Notes: generated from the letters alone by a model not told the origin. DNA of 64,000 nt from Paenibacillus montaniterrae (GCF_018403185.1 NZ_BOSE01000004.1:463144-527143); one strand, 5' to 3'. Positions 34,867 through 44,392 are shown, counted from the first letter of the stretch. Made by a program: numbers and translations.

Positions 34867-35712
34867 TTAATAGCTTAATAGCGAGCCACCCTGCTGTCGT
34901 TTGGCTTGCTGCGCCAGCTGCGTCTGCTCCGCTTGTTGATGCGTTTGCTCTGCCTGTTGCTGCGTCTGCTCCACTTGTTGCTGCGTTTGCTCTGCCTGTT
35001 GCTGCGTCTGCTCCACTTGTTGCTGCGTCTGCTCCGCCTGTTGATGCGCCTGCTCCGCCTGTTGATGCGTCTGCTCCACTTGTTGCTGCGTCTGCTCCGC
35101 CTGTTGATGCGTCTGCTCCGCCTGTTGATGCGTCTGCTCCACTTGTTGCTGCGTCTGCTCTGCCTGTTGCTGTGCTGGCTCTGCCTTCGCTTTTTGTCTC
35201 TCTACTTGCTCATCAGTTTGCCTAGCATCAATCACTGCTGAGCTCTCCAGCTTGGCGACAGCTAAAATTTTTTCAGACATGCCTTGCAAATTTTCAATCA
35301 GCCTCTTGTAAAAGTGAAGCTGATGCTCCAGCTCCTGAGCAGAAAAGCCGTGAAACAGAACATCTGCATGAATATGACCAATATGGTGATGGCGCTCGAT
35401 AAAAGCCTGGCCTAAATCGGTTATGCGCAAATAAATCGCTCTTCTGTCTTCCTTGTAACGTACTCGCTCTGCCAGTCCTTGCTCTTCGAGCTTATCGCAC
35501 TGAGCCGTTATTGCGCCCGACGTCAAATCCATTTCCTCAGCCAAATCAGAAAGCCGCTGCTCGCCTGAACTCATGACCCTTCGCAAAATCATTAGGCCAG
35601 GCAGGCTAATTCCTTCTATCGAAATTTTATCCCGCTCCTTGACAAATTTTCTGACAGACTTTCTAAATAAATGGTCCAGTTCCTGGAGCTTTTCCCTGCT
35701 TATCTGTTCCAT
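34867..35712 (-). CDS. MarR-family regulator with Gln-rich heptad-repeat tail
   Basis: 281 aa. Residues 1-150 form a standard MarR winged helix (LPGLMILRRVM, LSDLAEEMDLTSGAITAQCDKLEEQGLAERVRYKEDRRAIYLRITDLG). Residues about 180-265 are twelve heptads of the AEQTQQQ / VEQTHQQ type, encoded by a 21-bp minisatellite (about 34910-35180). With A or V at one heptad position and Q/T/H elsewhere, a long polar coiled coil is possible. Most MarR proteins end near residue 150. First gene of the arylsulfotransferase-transporter unit, which it probably controls. Start ATG with AGGAGG upstream. Confidence 0.88.
   Translation of the reverse strand: MEQISREKLQELDHLFRKSVRKFVKERDKISIEGISLPGLMILRRVMSSGEQRLSDLAEEMDLTSGAITAQCDKLEEQGLAERVRYKEDRRAIYLRITDLGQAFIERHHHIGHIHADVLFHGFSAQELEHQLHFYKRLIENLQGMSEKILAVAKLESSAVIDARQTDEQVERQKAKAEPAQQQAEQTQQQVEQTHQQAEQTHQQAEQTQQQVEQTHQQAEQAHQQAEQTQQQVEQTQQQAEQTQQQVEQTQQQAEQTHQQAEQTQLAQQAKRQQGGSLLSY
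34910..35180 (-). repeat. 21-bp minisatellite inside the MarR gene
   Basis: About twelve 21-bp in-frame units with alternating TGTTG(A/C)TG and CTGCTC blocks. Variation between units is mostly H/Q, A/V and synonymous. Copy number is expected to vary between strains. Confidence 0.85.
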
Positions 35713-35786
35713 GATCCCTCCTAAAGCTTTTCAAGCTGTGTCTCTGTCTGTTGCGAATACATATGCTCGTTTCCCCGCCTGTACGC

Positions 35787-35848
35787 AAAAAGGCACGAAA
35801 TGAACCCGCATCCTTTGGTCAAGGGTAGCAAAGTTATTTCGTGCCTTT
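35787..35848 (-). terminator. Intrinsic terminator upstream of marR (possible attenuator)
   Basis: AAAGGCACGAAAT / ATTTCGTGCCTTT gives a 13-bp perfect stem with a 34-nt loop region, followed on the minus strand by TTTTTG, about 75 bp before the marR start. No other minus-strand gene lies upstream that it could serve. It ends either a small RNA or the marR leader. Confidence 0.65.
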
Positions 35849-36089
35849 AGTCATCTAATCGGCAGCTGCAATATTTCAGCAGAAAATGATTTAGCATTAA
35901 ACTATTCAACAGTAAAAATATGATCAATGAATGATCTACAGCTAGATTACTCCAATAATTCCTATGTGTCAAGTGGGATTTATAAATATTTTTATACTCT
36001 CAAATTATTCGCAGCTAGCAGCAACCCATGCTTGCATGTTAGCCTGCTAACAAACTCGACGCCTCTACTTTAATTTTTTCAAAATGTAT
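35849..36089. other. AT-rich divergent intergenic region
   Basis: Between marR and the siderophore-binding gene. Apart from the hairpin at 35787-35848 and the promoter and Fur box at 36090-36154 I see no gene or clear motif. Confidence 0.4.
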
Positions 36090-36118
36090 TTGACAACTTC
36101 TGAGCTGATCCCTATAAT
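36090..36118 (+). promoter_or_regulatory. Consensus sigmaA promoter of the siderophore-binding gene
   Basis: TTGACA (36090-36095), a 17-nt spacer and TATAAT (36113-36118): a perfect match to consensus. Confidence 0.9.
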
Positions 36119-36139
36119 AAATGATGTTCAACACGAAAA

Positions 36140-36154
36140 TGATAATCATTATCA
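36140..36154. promoter_or_regulatory. Perfect Fur box
   Basis: TGATAATCATTATCA is the exact 7-1-7 Fur consensus, starting about 22 bp after the -10, so Fur binding would block transcription start or elongation. Confidence 0.92.
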
Positions 36155-36187
36155 ATATTATATTTATCTATTAGGGGGATTTCATTC

Positions 36188-37177
36188 ATGTTTAACAAGC
36201 AACACTATCTTATTACCGTATTATTGCTATTAATGCTGATCGTTAGTGCATGCGGCAATGCATCTACGAATCAGTCCACAAATACTGCGCCAGATGCCAC
36301 CAGTTCGGACGACACTAATCAGTCCGCCACTACCTCACCGCCTGCTGAAGAAAATGCTTCAACCATTACCTATCAATCTGAAAACGGCCCAATCGAAATT
36401 CCAGCCAATCCAACACGAATCGTAGCACTGGCAAGTGCACCGAATGTGATCTCACTTGGCGGAACAGTCGTTGGCGTTGATGAATGGACAATGGGCAATC
36501 CGCTATTTACAGACAAGCTGGATGGAGTGACTGTTGTATCCGAGGCTAATCCTGAAAGCATTATGGATCTAAATCCTGATTTAATTATAGCTGGCGCGCA
36601 TATGTCCAATCTGGAGCAGCTTGAGAAAATTGCGCCGACTGTTGTATATACGTGGGGCAAGCTGGATTATTTGGAGCAGCAAATCGAAATTGGCAAGCTG
36701 CTTAATAAAGAAGAAGAAGCAAAAGCATGGGCAGACTCCTTCAAACAGCGTACAGAAGCAATTGGCAAGGAAATCAAAGCGAATTATGGCGACAACGTAT
36801 CGGTATCTGTGTTCGAGGTCGATGCTCAAAACAATTTCTATGTATTCGGCAATAACTGGGCTCGCGGCACAGAAATTTTATACCAGGCGATGGGCTTGGC
36901 AATGCCTGAAAAAGTAGAACAGGACGCGCTTGGGCCTGGCTACTACACACTGTCGCAGGAGGTTTTACCGGAATATGCTGGAGATTTCATCGTTTTAAGT
37001 CTTGGTCTTTCACCTAATAACGAGTTTTTGAACAGCGAAGTATGGAACAACATCCCTGCTGTAAAAAACAAGCAAATTATCGAAATTGACACAAGAGCAT
37101 CATCATACAGCGATCCAATTACACTCGACTACCTAACAACCATCTTTGAAGAAGGCTTCCTCGGCAAGAAAAAATAA
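36188..37177 (+). CDS. Iron-siderophore-binding lipoprotein (FhuD/YfiY type)
   Basis: 329 aa. Lipobox VSAC, Ser/Thr/Asn-rich linker, then a class III binding fold (ENGPIEIPANPTRIVALASAPNVISLGGTVVGVDEW, SIMDLNPDLIIAG, FYVFGNNWARGTEILYQAMG, LDYLTTIFEEGF). NPDLIIAG and the tail pattern are those of siderophore-binding proteins. Fur-controlled from a perfect promoter. Monocistronic, again without permease genes. Ribosome site TAGGGGGA. Confidence 0.92.
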   Translation: MFNKQHYLITVLLLLMLIVSACGNASTNQSTNTAPDATSSDDTNQSATTSPPAEENASTITYQSENGPIEIPANPTRIVALASAPNVISLGGTVVGVDEWTMGNPLFTDKLDGVTVVSEANPESIMDLNPDLIIAGAHMSNLEQLEKIAPTVVYTWGKLDYLEQQIEIGKLLNKEEEAKAWADSFKQRTEAIGKEIKANYGDNVSVSVFEVDAQNNFYVFGNNWARGTEILYQAMGLAMPEKVEQDALGPGYYTLSQEVLPEYAGDFIVLSLGLSPNNEFLNSEVWNNIPAVKNKQIIEIDTRASSYSDPITLDYLTTIFEEGFLGKKK

Positions 37178-37249
37178 GGGGCAATATCTGAAGCTACAAT
37201 TGAGCGCGAATGCTCGCCGCACTCACCTAAATACTCAACTCCCACCAAA

Positions 37250-37291
37250 CAAAAAACAGCGCCTCTGCATCCACTGCAGCAGCGCTGTTTC
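37250..37291. terminator. Terminator after the siderophore-binding gene
   Basis: AACAGCGC / GCGCTGTT with an inner CTGC/GCAG pair. On the plus strand the tail is TTTCTC. On the minus strand it is TTTTTTG, so it may also stop transcripts from ppnP after the repeats. Confidence 0.7.
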
Positions 37292-37294
37292 TCA

Positions 37295-37700
37295 TATCGT
37301 CATCAAAGTCCGGCATTTTGAACTACCTCTTCCAATCAAAGGTTCAAAATTGGGCTTTCAGGACCAAGAAGATGGCACGATACTAGAAGGCGAGGAGCGC
37401 AGCGTAGGCAATAAGCTACGTGAGCACCGGAGCCTTCGGTAGCGTGACATATTCGCCGTCGACTCCGCTACAGAGCAACCGCATCGTCATCAAAGTCCAA
37501 TTTTGAACCATCCTCTTCCAATAAAAATTCAAAATGCTCGGCTTTCAGGACCAAGAAGATGGCACGATACTAGAAGGCGAGGAGCGCAGCGTAGGCAATA
37601 AGCTACGTGAGCACCGGAGCCTTCGGTAGCGTGACATATTCGACGTCGAGTAAGCTCCGAAGCATCACATCGTCATCAAAGTCGAGCATTTTGAATTACC
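37295..37700 (+). repeat. Element 1 array: one 3' fragment and two full units (G, H)
   Basis: A 3' end (ATCGTCATCAAAGTCC..TTTTGAACTACC, 37295-37325) is followed by units at about 37326-37512 and 37513-37700. Both full units have hairpin arms GAAGGC/GCCTTC where other arrays have GAAAAT/ATTTTC, and CTAC-type outer arms where others have CTAG, with the partner strands changed to match. The last base of the array abuts the complement of the ppnP stop codon. Confidence 0.9.
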
Positions 37701-38012
37701 TTACAAGTAGGAGCAAACATAGTCCGTTACTTCTGATACTACCAACTTAAACTTCTCATTTGCAGGAACTTGGAACTCGCCTTCGCCTTGAATATGAATC
37801 CACTCCGTTTGTCCGGGCAGCAGTACCTTCAAATCACCAGCTAAAATTTCCATAATTTCAGTCGTATCTGTGCCAAACTCGTATTCGCCCGGCAGCATAA
37901 TGCCTAGCGTCTTTTTTGTGCCATCTGGAAATATAACCGCACGGCTCGTTACTTTCCCGTCGAAATATACATTTGCTTTCTTAATGACTGAAACATTGTC
38001 GAATTGAGACAT
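37701..38012 (-). CDS. ppnP: Pyrimidine/purine nucleoside phosphorylase (PpnP, DUF1255)
   Basis: 103 aa from the ATG at 38010-38012 (GGGG 8 nt upstream). Small cupin fold: [52 protein letters not shown] and the C-terminal VTDYVCSYL match the YaiE/PpnP family. It phosphorolyses several nucleosides in salvage pathways. Follows tkt on the same strand, which suits a flow of ribose 1-phosphate into the pentose phosphate pathway. A repeat array begins at its stop codon. Confidence 0.9.
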   Translation of the reverse strand: MSQFDNVSVIKKANVYFDGKVTSRAVIFPDGTKKTLGIMLPGEYEFGTDTTEIMEILAGDLKVLLPGQTEWIHIQGEGEFQVPANEKFKLVVSEVTDYVCSYL

Positions 38013-38066
38013 TTCCATTTCCCCTTTGCATGTTGTACTGTATCATTTTTACTGCAGAAGCGATAG

Positions 38067-38094
38067 AAAGCAGCCCGCTACATGCAGGCTGCTC
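38067..38094 (-). terminator. Probable tkt terminator
   Basis: Stem AGCAGCC / GGCTGCT with a 10-nt loop, followed on the minus strand by TTTC. The tail is short, so read-through into ppnP is likely. Confidence 0.5.
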
Positions 38095-38110
38095 TCTACT
38101 TCCTATGCAA

Positions 38111-40123
38111 TTACAGCAAATTTTTAACTTTGCTCACGACATTTTCAACCGTAAAGCCATATTCTTTAATGACACGGTCGCCAGGCGCAGATGCACCAAA
38201 TGTTTCGATGCCAAGCACATCGCCTTTGTCGCCAACATATTTATGCCAGCCCATCGGATGAGCCATTTCAATGGCAAGACGAGCTTTAACCTCAGGCAAA
38301 ATAACAGAATCTTTATACTCTTGAGATTGCTTGTCGAACAGCTCCCAGCTTGGCATGCTGATTACACGTACCGCAATGCCTTCTTCAGCCAGTGCTTTTT
38401 GAGCTGCAACCGCAAGCTGAACCTCAGAGCCAGTCGCAATAATTTGTGCAACTGGGTTAGCCGCGTCAGAGATCACGTATGCACCCTTCTTCACATTTTC
38501 GCGCGCACCGTTTACGCTGCCTTCAAGAATTGGCAGGTTTTGACGAGTCAATACAAGTGCCACAGGAGCACCTGTATTTTCTACTGCATAAGCCCAGGCT
38601 GCAGATGTTTCATTTGCATCAGCAGGACGAATTACAGTCAGATTTGGAATGACGCGAATAGACGCAAGCTGCTCAATTGGCTCATGCGTAGGACCATCCT
38701 CACCAACCGCGATCGAGTCATGCGTAAGCACGTAGATCGCAGGCACATTCATAAGTGCGGACAAACGTACCGCAGGACGCAAATAGTCTGTAAATACGAA
38801 GAATGTACCGCCATACACCTTTAGACCAGCATGCAGCAGCATACCGTTCATCGCTGCAGCCATACCGAACTCGCGTACACCAAAGTAAATGTTGCGGCCA
38901 GCATAGTTGTCAGGCGTGAAGCTTTCTTCGCCGTTAATATGAGTCATAGTAGAGCTTTCAAGGTCAGCGGAGCCGCCCACGAGGTTCGGAACGTTTTTCG
39001 CCAAGCCGTTAATCGCTTTACCAGAAGCAACGCGAGTAGACATTGCTGCATCTCCTGCACTGTATACAGGCAAATCAGCATCCCAGTTTTGCGGCAACGC
39101 GCCGGAAACTGCCAATTCAAATTGCTGTGCCAGCTCAGGATAAGCAGCTTTGTACGCCTCGAACATTGCATTCCACTCAGCATTTTTCTTCTCGCCTTGT
39201 GCTTTTACATCTGCAAAATGAGCGCGGACTTCATCCGGCACATGGAACTCATGATTTTCATCCCAGCCATAGAACTGCTTAGTAAGCTTCGTTTCATCAG
39301 CACCAAGCGGAGAACCATGCGTACCGCCATGACCGCCTTTGCCGCCTTTGTTTGGAGAGCCGTAGCCAATTACAGTTTTCACTTCGATAAGCGTCGGCTT
39401 GCCAGTTTCTGCTTGCGCAGCTGCAAGCGCCTGATCAAGAGCAGACAAATCATTGCCATCATAAACGCGCAATACTTGCCAGCCATAGCCTTCAAAGCGG
39501 CTTTGAACAGTTTCGGAATAGGAAAGACCAAGCTCGCCATCTAGGGTAATATCGTTGGAATCATACAGCACGATCAATTTGCCAAGCTTAAGGTGACCAG
39601 CTAAAGAAGCCGCTTCATGAGATACGCCTTCCATCAAGTCGCCATCGCCGCAAATCGCATACGTATAGTGGTTCACAACGTTGAAATTATCTTTGTTATA
39701 TGTAGCACCCAATTGTGCTTCAGCCATTGCCATACCTACAGACATCGCAATCCCTTGTCCAAGCGGACCAGTAGTCGCATCTACGCCAGCAGTATGTCCA
39801 AACTCCGGATGACCTGGAGTTTTGGAGCCCCATTGACGGAATTGCTTCAATTCATCTAGCGGCAAATCATAGCCGGACAAATGAAGCAAGCTATATAGCA
39901 GCATTGAGCCATGACCAGCGGACAATACGAAGCGGTCACGGTTAATCCAGGAAGGGTTCGCCGGATTGTGATTCATCATTTTCGCAAATAGCGTATACCC
40001 CATTGGAGCCGCTCCCATTGGCATGCCAGGGTGTCCTGATTTCGCTTTTTCAATGGCATCGATTGCTAATGTACGAATCGTGTCAATTGAAAGCTGTTCA
40101 ATAGATTTTTGAGAAACAGTCAT
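38111..40123 (-). CDS. tkt: Transketolase
   Basis: 670 aa, full length. Thiamine-diphosphate motif [20 protein letters not shown], substrate motifs [14 protein letters not shown] and [14 protein letters not shown], middle-domain EGHDSI-type region [20 protein letters not shown], and C-terminal [11 protein letters not shown] and [20 protein letters not shown]. Transfers two-carbon units in the non-oxidative pentose phosphate pathway. Start ATG with AGGAGG upstream. Confidence 0.97.
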   Translation of the reverse strand: MTVSQKSIEQLSIDTIRTLAIDAIEKAKSGHPGMPMGAAPMGYTLFAKMMNHNPANPSWINRDRFVLSAGHGSMLLYSLLHLSGYDLPLDELKQFRQWGSKTPGHPEFGHTAGVDATTGPLGQGIAMSVGMAMAEAQLGATYNKDNFNVVNHYTYAICGDGDLMEGVSHEAASLAGHLKLGKLIVLYDSNDITLDGELGLSYSETVQSRFEGYGWQVLRVYDGNDLSALDQALAAAQAETGKPTLIEVKTVIGYGSPNKGGKGGHGGTHGSPLGADETKLTKQFYGWDENHEFHVPDEVRAHFADVKAQGEKKNAEWNAMFEAYKAAYPELAQQFELAVSGALPQNWDADLPVYSAGDAAMSTRVASGKAINGLAKNVPNLVGGSADLESSTMTHINGEESFTPDNYAGRNIYFGVREFGMAAAMNGMLLHAGLKVYGGTFFVFTDYLRPAVRLSALMNVPAIYVLTHDSIAVGEDGPTHEPIEQLASIRVIPNLTVIRPADANETSAAWAYAVENTGAPVALVLTRQNLPILEGSVNGARENVKKGAYVISDAANPVAQIIATGSEVQLAVAAQKALAEEGIAVRVISMPSWELFDKQSQEYKDSVILPEVKARLAIEMAHPMGWHKYVGDKGDVLGIETFGASAPGDRVIKEYGFTVENVVSKVKNLL

Positions 40124-40210
40124 TTCAGTTTCCTCCTACGTTTTCTCTTTTAATACTTCCTCTAATAGACAAACTATCACAAATTACTCTGAACATTGTA
40201 CCATCACTTT

Positions 40211-41098
40211 TTAATTAAATACAACCGTCTTATTCTGATGGACAAGGATTCGGTCTTCCAAATGCCATTTCACCGCACGAGCCAATACGACCTTCTCAAT
40301 CGTGCGTCCAATCCGCTTCAAATTATCAATATTGTCGCGGTGAGTCACACGCTGAACATCCTGCTCGATAATCGGACCAGCATCAAGCTCTTCCGTAACA
40401 TAATGAGCCGTCGCACCGATAATTTTTACGCCGCGCTTGTAAGCTTGAGCGTAAGGGCTGCCGCCGATAAATGCCGGCAGGAAGGAATGATGAATATTGA
40501 TGATGCGATTCGGAAACTCCTCGATAAATTTCGGCGGTATAATTTGCATATAGCGAGCCAGTACAATGAGATCAGCCTTGCCTGACACGAGCTCCAAATG
40601 CTTGCGTTCTGCTTCGGCCTTCGTATCAGCCGTAACAGGCACATGGTAATAAGGAATGCCGAAGGATTCCACTTGCTCCTTCATATCAGGATGGTTGCTG
40701 ATGACCATTGTAATGTCTGCGTCCAGGTCGCCAGATTTCCACTGCCATAGCAATTCATTCAAGCAATGATCCTCCTTCGATACAAAGATCGCAAGACGTT
40801 TTTTGCGACTGGCGCGGAAGGTGCTCCATTTCATCTCAAAGCGATCCGCCACGCGATGGAAATCCTCAACAAGCACAGGCAGCTCTTTTTCCAGGTCATT
40901 CAAATCAAACTCAAAGCGAATAAAGAACATGCCGCCTTCAGGGTTCATAGTATACTGATCGGATTGCACAATATTAGCGCCGTGATCATGTAAAAATTGC
41001 GATACCGTCGCCACAATACCAGGACGATCAGGGCAAGATATAAGCATTCTCGCACGATTTTCATATGTGCTGGAATGTTGGCTTGTTACTTGTGACAT
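40211..41098 (-). CDS. purU: Formyltetrahydrofolate deformylase
   Basis: 295 aa from the ATG at 41096-41098 (AAGGA upstream; an earlier TTG overlaps the ribosome site). N-terminal ACT domain (RMLISCPDRPGIVATVSQFLHDHGANIV) and C-terminal formyl-transferase fold (LAIFVSKEDHCLNELLWQWKSGDL, LARYMQIIPPKF, NRIINIHHSFLPAFIGGSPY, GATAHYVTEELDAGPIIEQDV). The NxHHSFLP motif is the hydrolase active site. Releases formate from 10-formyl-THF. Follows nfo by 32 bp. Confidence 0.95.
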   Translation of the reverse strand: MSQVTSQHSSTYENRARMLISCPDRPGIVATVSQFLHDHGANIVQSDQYTMNPEGGMFFIRFEFDLNDLEKELPVLVEDFHRVADRFEMKWSTFRASRKKRLAIFVSKEDHCLNELLWQWKSGDLDADITMVISNHPDMKEQVESFGIPYYHVPVTADTKAEAERKHLELVSGKADLIVLARYMQIIPPKFIEEFPNRIINIHHSFLPAFIGGSPYAQAYKRGVKIIGATAHYVTEELDAGPIIEQDVQRVTHRDNIDNLKRIGRTIEKVVLARAVKWHLEDRILVHQNKTVVFN

Positions 41099-41130
41099 AA
41101 TAACCTTCCTTTTCAACTCTAATAAAATAT

Positions 41131-42246
41131 TTATACTGCACCGGATAATAGCGCAATCAGGCGTTGATTGATTTCCGCCTCTGACAGTTGCTGCTCCAGC
41201 GCTTTCCCTTCTACTACCATATCATATAAACGTTCAAGCGGCTCGCGCTTGTCCGCTTTTTTCGCTTTTGCATCCGTTCTGAGCAGTTCCCATGTTTCTG
41301 CAACAAATGCTTGCGGCACAAGCTCCTGCGATTTAAAGAAATGGCGAATGCGCTCTACGTCTTCAATAAATTCTCCGCCAAAATGATCCTGCACATTTCC
41401 GCGCAGTAATGCAATTTCTACTTCGTACATCGGCGCAACATGCTTGGAATCCTTGCCGATCCATGGCGTTTCAAGGATAAACGGTCTGCCTTGCAGCGCC
41501 TCGTGGTGAACGACATTGCGAATCGTATCAAAGCCAATATAGCCAGAGCCAATTGGCGCATGTCTATCCTTGTGGGCGGCGATGCCGTTTTTGCTGTCGT
41601 TAATATGAACAACGGCGATGCGATCAAGCCCTACGATTTCATCGAATTGCTTCAGCACTCCGTCCAGATCATTTACAATATCGTAGCCAGCATCATGAAT
41701 GTGGCATGTATCCAAACATACCGTTAAACGTTCATTTTGTTCAACCTTTTCTATAATAGAAGCAATCTCTTCAAACGTTCTGCCGACCTCAGTGCCTTTG
41801 CCGGCCATCGTCTCAAGCGCGATATTGACATTCGTTTCAGATGTGCCTGACAGCACCTCATTCAGTCCTTGGGCAATTCGATTAACCCCAAATTCTGCAT
41901 CCTTATCGGTATAGGCGCCTGGATGTAGCACAATATTTTTTACACCAATATATTCGGTACGTCGAATTTCTTCCTGCAGGAAGCTCACGCCCAATTCATA
42001 CGTATCTTCCTTATAAGAACCTAAATTAATAATGTAGGGAGCATGTACAACAATCTCGTGAATTCCCGCTTTTTCCATCATGGCCTTGCCTTCTTCTATA
42101 AACATCGTGTCGATAGGCTTGCGGCGAGTATTTTGCGGCGCACCTGTATAAATCATAAAGGTGCTTGAATCGTAGGACAACGCCTCATTGACGGCCGTTA
42201 TAAGTCCTTTATCAGAAAATGATACGTGAGATCCAATTTTCAACAT
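41131..42246 (-). CDS. nfo: Endonuclease IV with long C-terminal extension
   Basis: 371 aa from the ATG at 42244-42246 (AAGGAG upstream). Metal-site motifs of the Nfo TIM barrel: [73 protein letters not shown] and LETPW. It cleaves abasic sites in base-excision repair. The family usually ends near residue 285-300; here about 75 residues follow ([19 protein letters not shown] to [11 protein letters not shown]), charged and probably helical. Upstream of purU. Confidence 0.94.
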   Translation of the reverse strand: MLKIGSHVSFSDKGLITAVNEALSYDSSTFMIYTGAPQNTRRKPIDTMFIEEGKAMMEKAGIHEIVVHAPYIINLGSYKEDTYELGVSFLQEEIRRTEYIGVKNIVLHPGAYTDKDAEFGVNRIAQGLNEVLSGTSETNVNIALETMAGKGTEVGRTFEEIASIIEKVEQNERLTVCLDTCHIHDAGYDIVNDLDGVLKQFDEIVGLDRIAVVHINDSKNGIAAHKDRHAPIGSGYIGFDTIRNVVHHEALQGRPFILETPWIGKDSKHVAPMYEVEIALLRGNVQDHFGGEFIEDVERIRHFFKSQELVPQAFVAETWELLRTDAKAKKADKREPLERLYDMVVEGKALEQQLSEAEINQRLIALLSGAV

Positions 42247-42443
42247 ATTTTTAACTCTCCTTCTGAGGTTAATCACACTTTATTGTAGTGCAAGCCTATG
42301 CGATTCTGCAAGCTTAAAACAGCTATCTTGCTACATCTTACCCATATTTAACATATTCCAACTGAAAAACTGAGCAATTGCGACAGGTTCGCGCTATAAT
42401 TTAGAAGGAGAATACGCTATAATTCATTTTGAGGTGAATACAT

Positions 42444-42872
42444 ATGCAGGATTGGTTTATGTACTTTATTATTTTTTGGGCTATTGTCATGCTTGCTGCA
42501 ATGGGGATCGGCGGCTTCTTTATGTTTCGTAAATTTCTTAAAATCATGCCGATGCGTGATGGTAAATCAAAGCTGGATTGGCAAAATCACTGGGTAGAAG
42601 CAAGTCGGCATATGTGGACAGAGGAATCGAAGGCGTTCCTGGCCGAGCTGGTGTCTCCAGTTCCCAAGCCATTTCGCGATATTGCCTCTCATTCTATTGC
42701 AGCGCGAATCGGCCAAGTAGCCATAGAAAGCGGAGCGAAAGAAGTAACGAAGGAGCATTGTATAGAAGGCTATATTCGTGCAACGCCCAAGCGCGATTAC
42801 AATAGCTTAATTTCATTTTTGAACAAGAAACAAATCGACTATAAACGTTATGAGCATCTGTTTAACAAATAA
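42444..42872 (+). CDS. DUF2621 family protein (YneK-like)
   Basis: 142 aa. One N-terminal membrane helix (about 6-28), then WTEESKAFLAELVSPVPKPFRDIASHSIAARIGQVAIE and a C-terminal region with KRDYNSLISFLNKKQIDYKRYEHLF. The central part resembles the small domain found in protochlorophyllide reductase-like proteins. I recognise it as a conserved Bacillales family without known function. GAGGTG upstream of the start. Confidence 0.75.
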   Translation: MQDWFMYFIIFWAIVMLAAMGIGGFFMFRKFLKIMPMRDGKSKLDWQNHWVEASRHMWTEESKAFLAELVSPVPKPFRDIASHSIAARIGQVAIESGAKEVTKEHCIEGYIRATPKRDYNSLISFLNKKQIDYKRYEHLFNK

Positions 42873-42928
42873 TAAGTGCAACCTTTATCAAGAAGATTGC
42901 GTATATATATGTAGGAGGTGGCTTTATC

Positions 42929-43450
42929 ATGAAATGGAAAAATAAAGTTAAACGCACAGCCACAACTACAAGCGCGATTATTTTAGCGCTAATGCTAGCA
43001 GCTTGCAGCGACAGCAACAACAATAATAATCCGATCGCTCCTTCAGCTACACCAGATACTGAGCAAAGCGAGCAAGGCAATATCCCAACAGACACATTGC
43101 CTGAGGATACAGGCGCTCTTGATCCCGGCACGCTAAACCCTGATGACACCGCTACTGGTGGAAACAACACATCTGGAGGAAACAACAACGCATCTGGAGG
43201 AACTAATACACCGGTACCAGGGGATACAGAAAGTGATACGAAGCAAGCCGAAGGCGTCTATGTCGGAGCTGCCGACAATCACACGCTTGAAATTAAAATC
43301 GGCAATGATTTTAGAACATTTCAAATTGATGATAGCTTTGCCTACGTTATTGATGAATTTGACAGCGACCAAGCCGTTAGCATTGAATATGTAGAAAAGA
43401 ACATTGATGGCATTACGCAAGATTGGATCACGAAAATAGAGAAAAAATAA
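42929..43450 (+). CDS. Hypothetical lipoprotein
   Basis: 173 aa. Lipobox LAAC, a long Asn/Thr/Gly/Pro-rich linker (about 30-105), then a small conserved-looking domain (GVYVGAADNHTLEIKIGNDFRTFQIDDSFAYVIDEF to WITKIEKK). Similar small domains occur in secreted proteins of Paenibacillus. Function unknown. AGGAGG upstream. Confidence 0.8.
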   Translation: MKWKNKVKRTATTTSAIILALMLAACSDSNNNNNPIAPSATPDTEQSEQGNIPTDTLPEDTGALDPGTLNPDDTATGGNNTSGGNNNASGGTNTPVPGDTESDTKQAEGVYVGAADNHTLEIKIGNDFRTFQIDDSFAYVIDEFDSDQAVSIEYVEKNIDGITQDWITKIEKK

Positions 43451-43466
43451 GTAAATCAATACTTAC

Positions 43467-43515
43467 ACCAAGCAACGCCAGTCACCGAGAGGAGACTGGC
43501 GTTGCTTGGTTTTGA
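43467..43515. terminator. Bidirectional terminator at the end of the ectoine operon
   Basis: Perfect 17-bp stem ACCAAGCAACGCCAGTC and its complement, with T-rich sequence on the plus side. It sits between the converging lipoprotein gene and ectD. Confidence 0.88.
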
Positions 43516-43516
43516 G

Positions 43517-44392
43517 TTATGATCTTGCGGCAATATATTGCGGTCTCGGCTTGCTGCTTGAAAATGGCTCCTGCAGCTTGTTTTCAACACTATTGTATAC
43601 GAAAAATGCATTGCTGCGTGGATAAGGCGAGATATTCGCACTCGAGCCATGCATAACATTACAGTCGAAGAATAGGACGGAACCCGCTTTCCCGATCGGC
43701 ATTTCAATACGGCTCTCATTCACAAGCTTCGTTAAGCTTTCTTGGTCTGGCACACCGTACTGCTGGCGGCGAAGCGATTCCTTATAATGATCCTCGGGTG
43801 TTTCGCCTACACAGCTCACGAACCACTGATGAGATCCAGGAATAACCATTAATGAGCCATTGTAATAAGTATTATCCTCAAGCGCAATTGAGCAGCTTAG
43901 CGCACGCATGCGCGGCATGCCGTCCTCCGCGTGCCACGTTTCAAAATCCGAATGCCAATAAAACTCCTTACCCGTAAAGCCAGGCTTAAAATTAATTCTT
44001 GATTGATGCACATATACCTCACCGTCTAAAATCTGTTTTGCAACCGCCAGCAATCGAGGAGAGCTTGCCAGCTGCTGAAAAAACGCATCGTCACGGTGAA
44101 CAGCAAAGATCGATCTAACCTCTTCGCTTTCAGGCTCCAGAATTACCTCCGGACGCGTAGAACCATGCGCCTCTGTCAGCAAACGCTTCGTCTCTGACTT
44201 GAATCGAGCAACCTCATCCTCATCAAAGAAGGACTGCAAAAATAAGAATCCATTTTGCTCATAAAACTCCAGCTCTGACGTCCCGATTTCGCTCTGATTC
44301 AATGTTTTTTGATATACAACCGGGTCCTTGCGCTCCAAAAGTGATGGAACAGCTGATTTACGAGTTGGATAATCATCTACTAATTGCTTCAT
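43517..44392 (-). CDS. ectD: Ectoine hydroxylase
   Basis: 291 aa from the ATG at 44390-44392 (AAAGGGG 9 nt upstream). Fe(II)/2-oxoglutarate dioxygenase of the EctD family: FYEQNGFLFLQSFFDEDEV, QSRINFKPGFTGKEFYWHSDFETWHAEDGMPRMRALS (iron ligands His and Asp in WHSDFE) and FFDCNVMHGSSANISPYPRSN (the second His ligand). Converts ectoine to 5-hydroxyectoine. Last gene of the operon; a fragment of element 1 separates it from ectC. Confidence 0.96.
   Translation of the reverse strand: MKQLVDDYPTRKSAVPSLLERKDPVVYQKTLNQSEIGTSELEFYEQNGFLFLQSFFDEDEVARFKSETKRLLTEAHGSTRPEVILEPESEEVRSIFAVHRDDAFFQQLASSPRLLAVAKQILDGEVYVHQSRINFKPGFTGKEFYWHSDFETWHAEDGMPRMRALSCSIALEDNTYYNGSLMVIPGSHQWFVSCVGETPEDHYKESLRRQQYGVPDQESLTKLVNESRIEMPIGKAGSVLFFDCNVMHGSSANISPYPRSNAFFVYNSVENKLQEPFSSSKPRPQYIAARS

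Noticed and set aside
34906..35241. Plus-strand Leu-rich repeat frame
   Set aside because: It is the complement of the Gln-rich minisatellite in the MarR gene and has no ribosome site.
36581..36917. Overlapping frames on both strands inside the siderophore-binding gene
   Set aside because: No ribosome sites; the binding protein frame explains the region fully.
38030..39544. Long plus-strand frames of 264 and 237 codons
   Set aside because: Both lie antisense within or across the 3' part of tkt and read as Cys/Arg-rich shadow translations.
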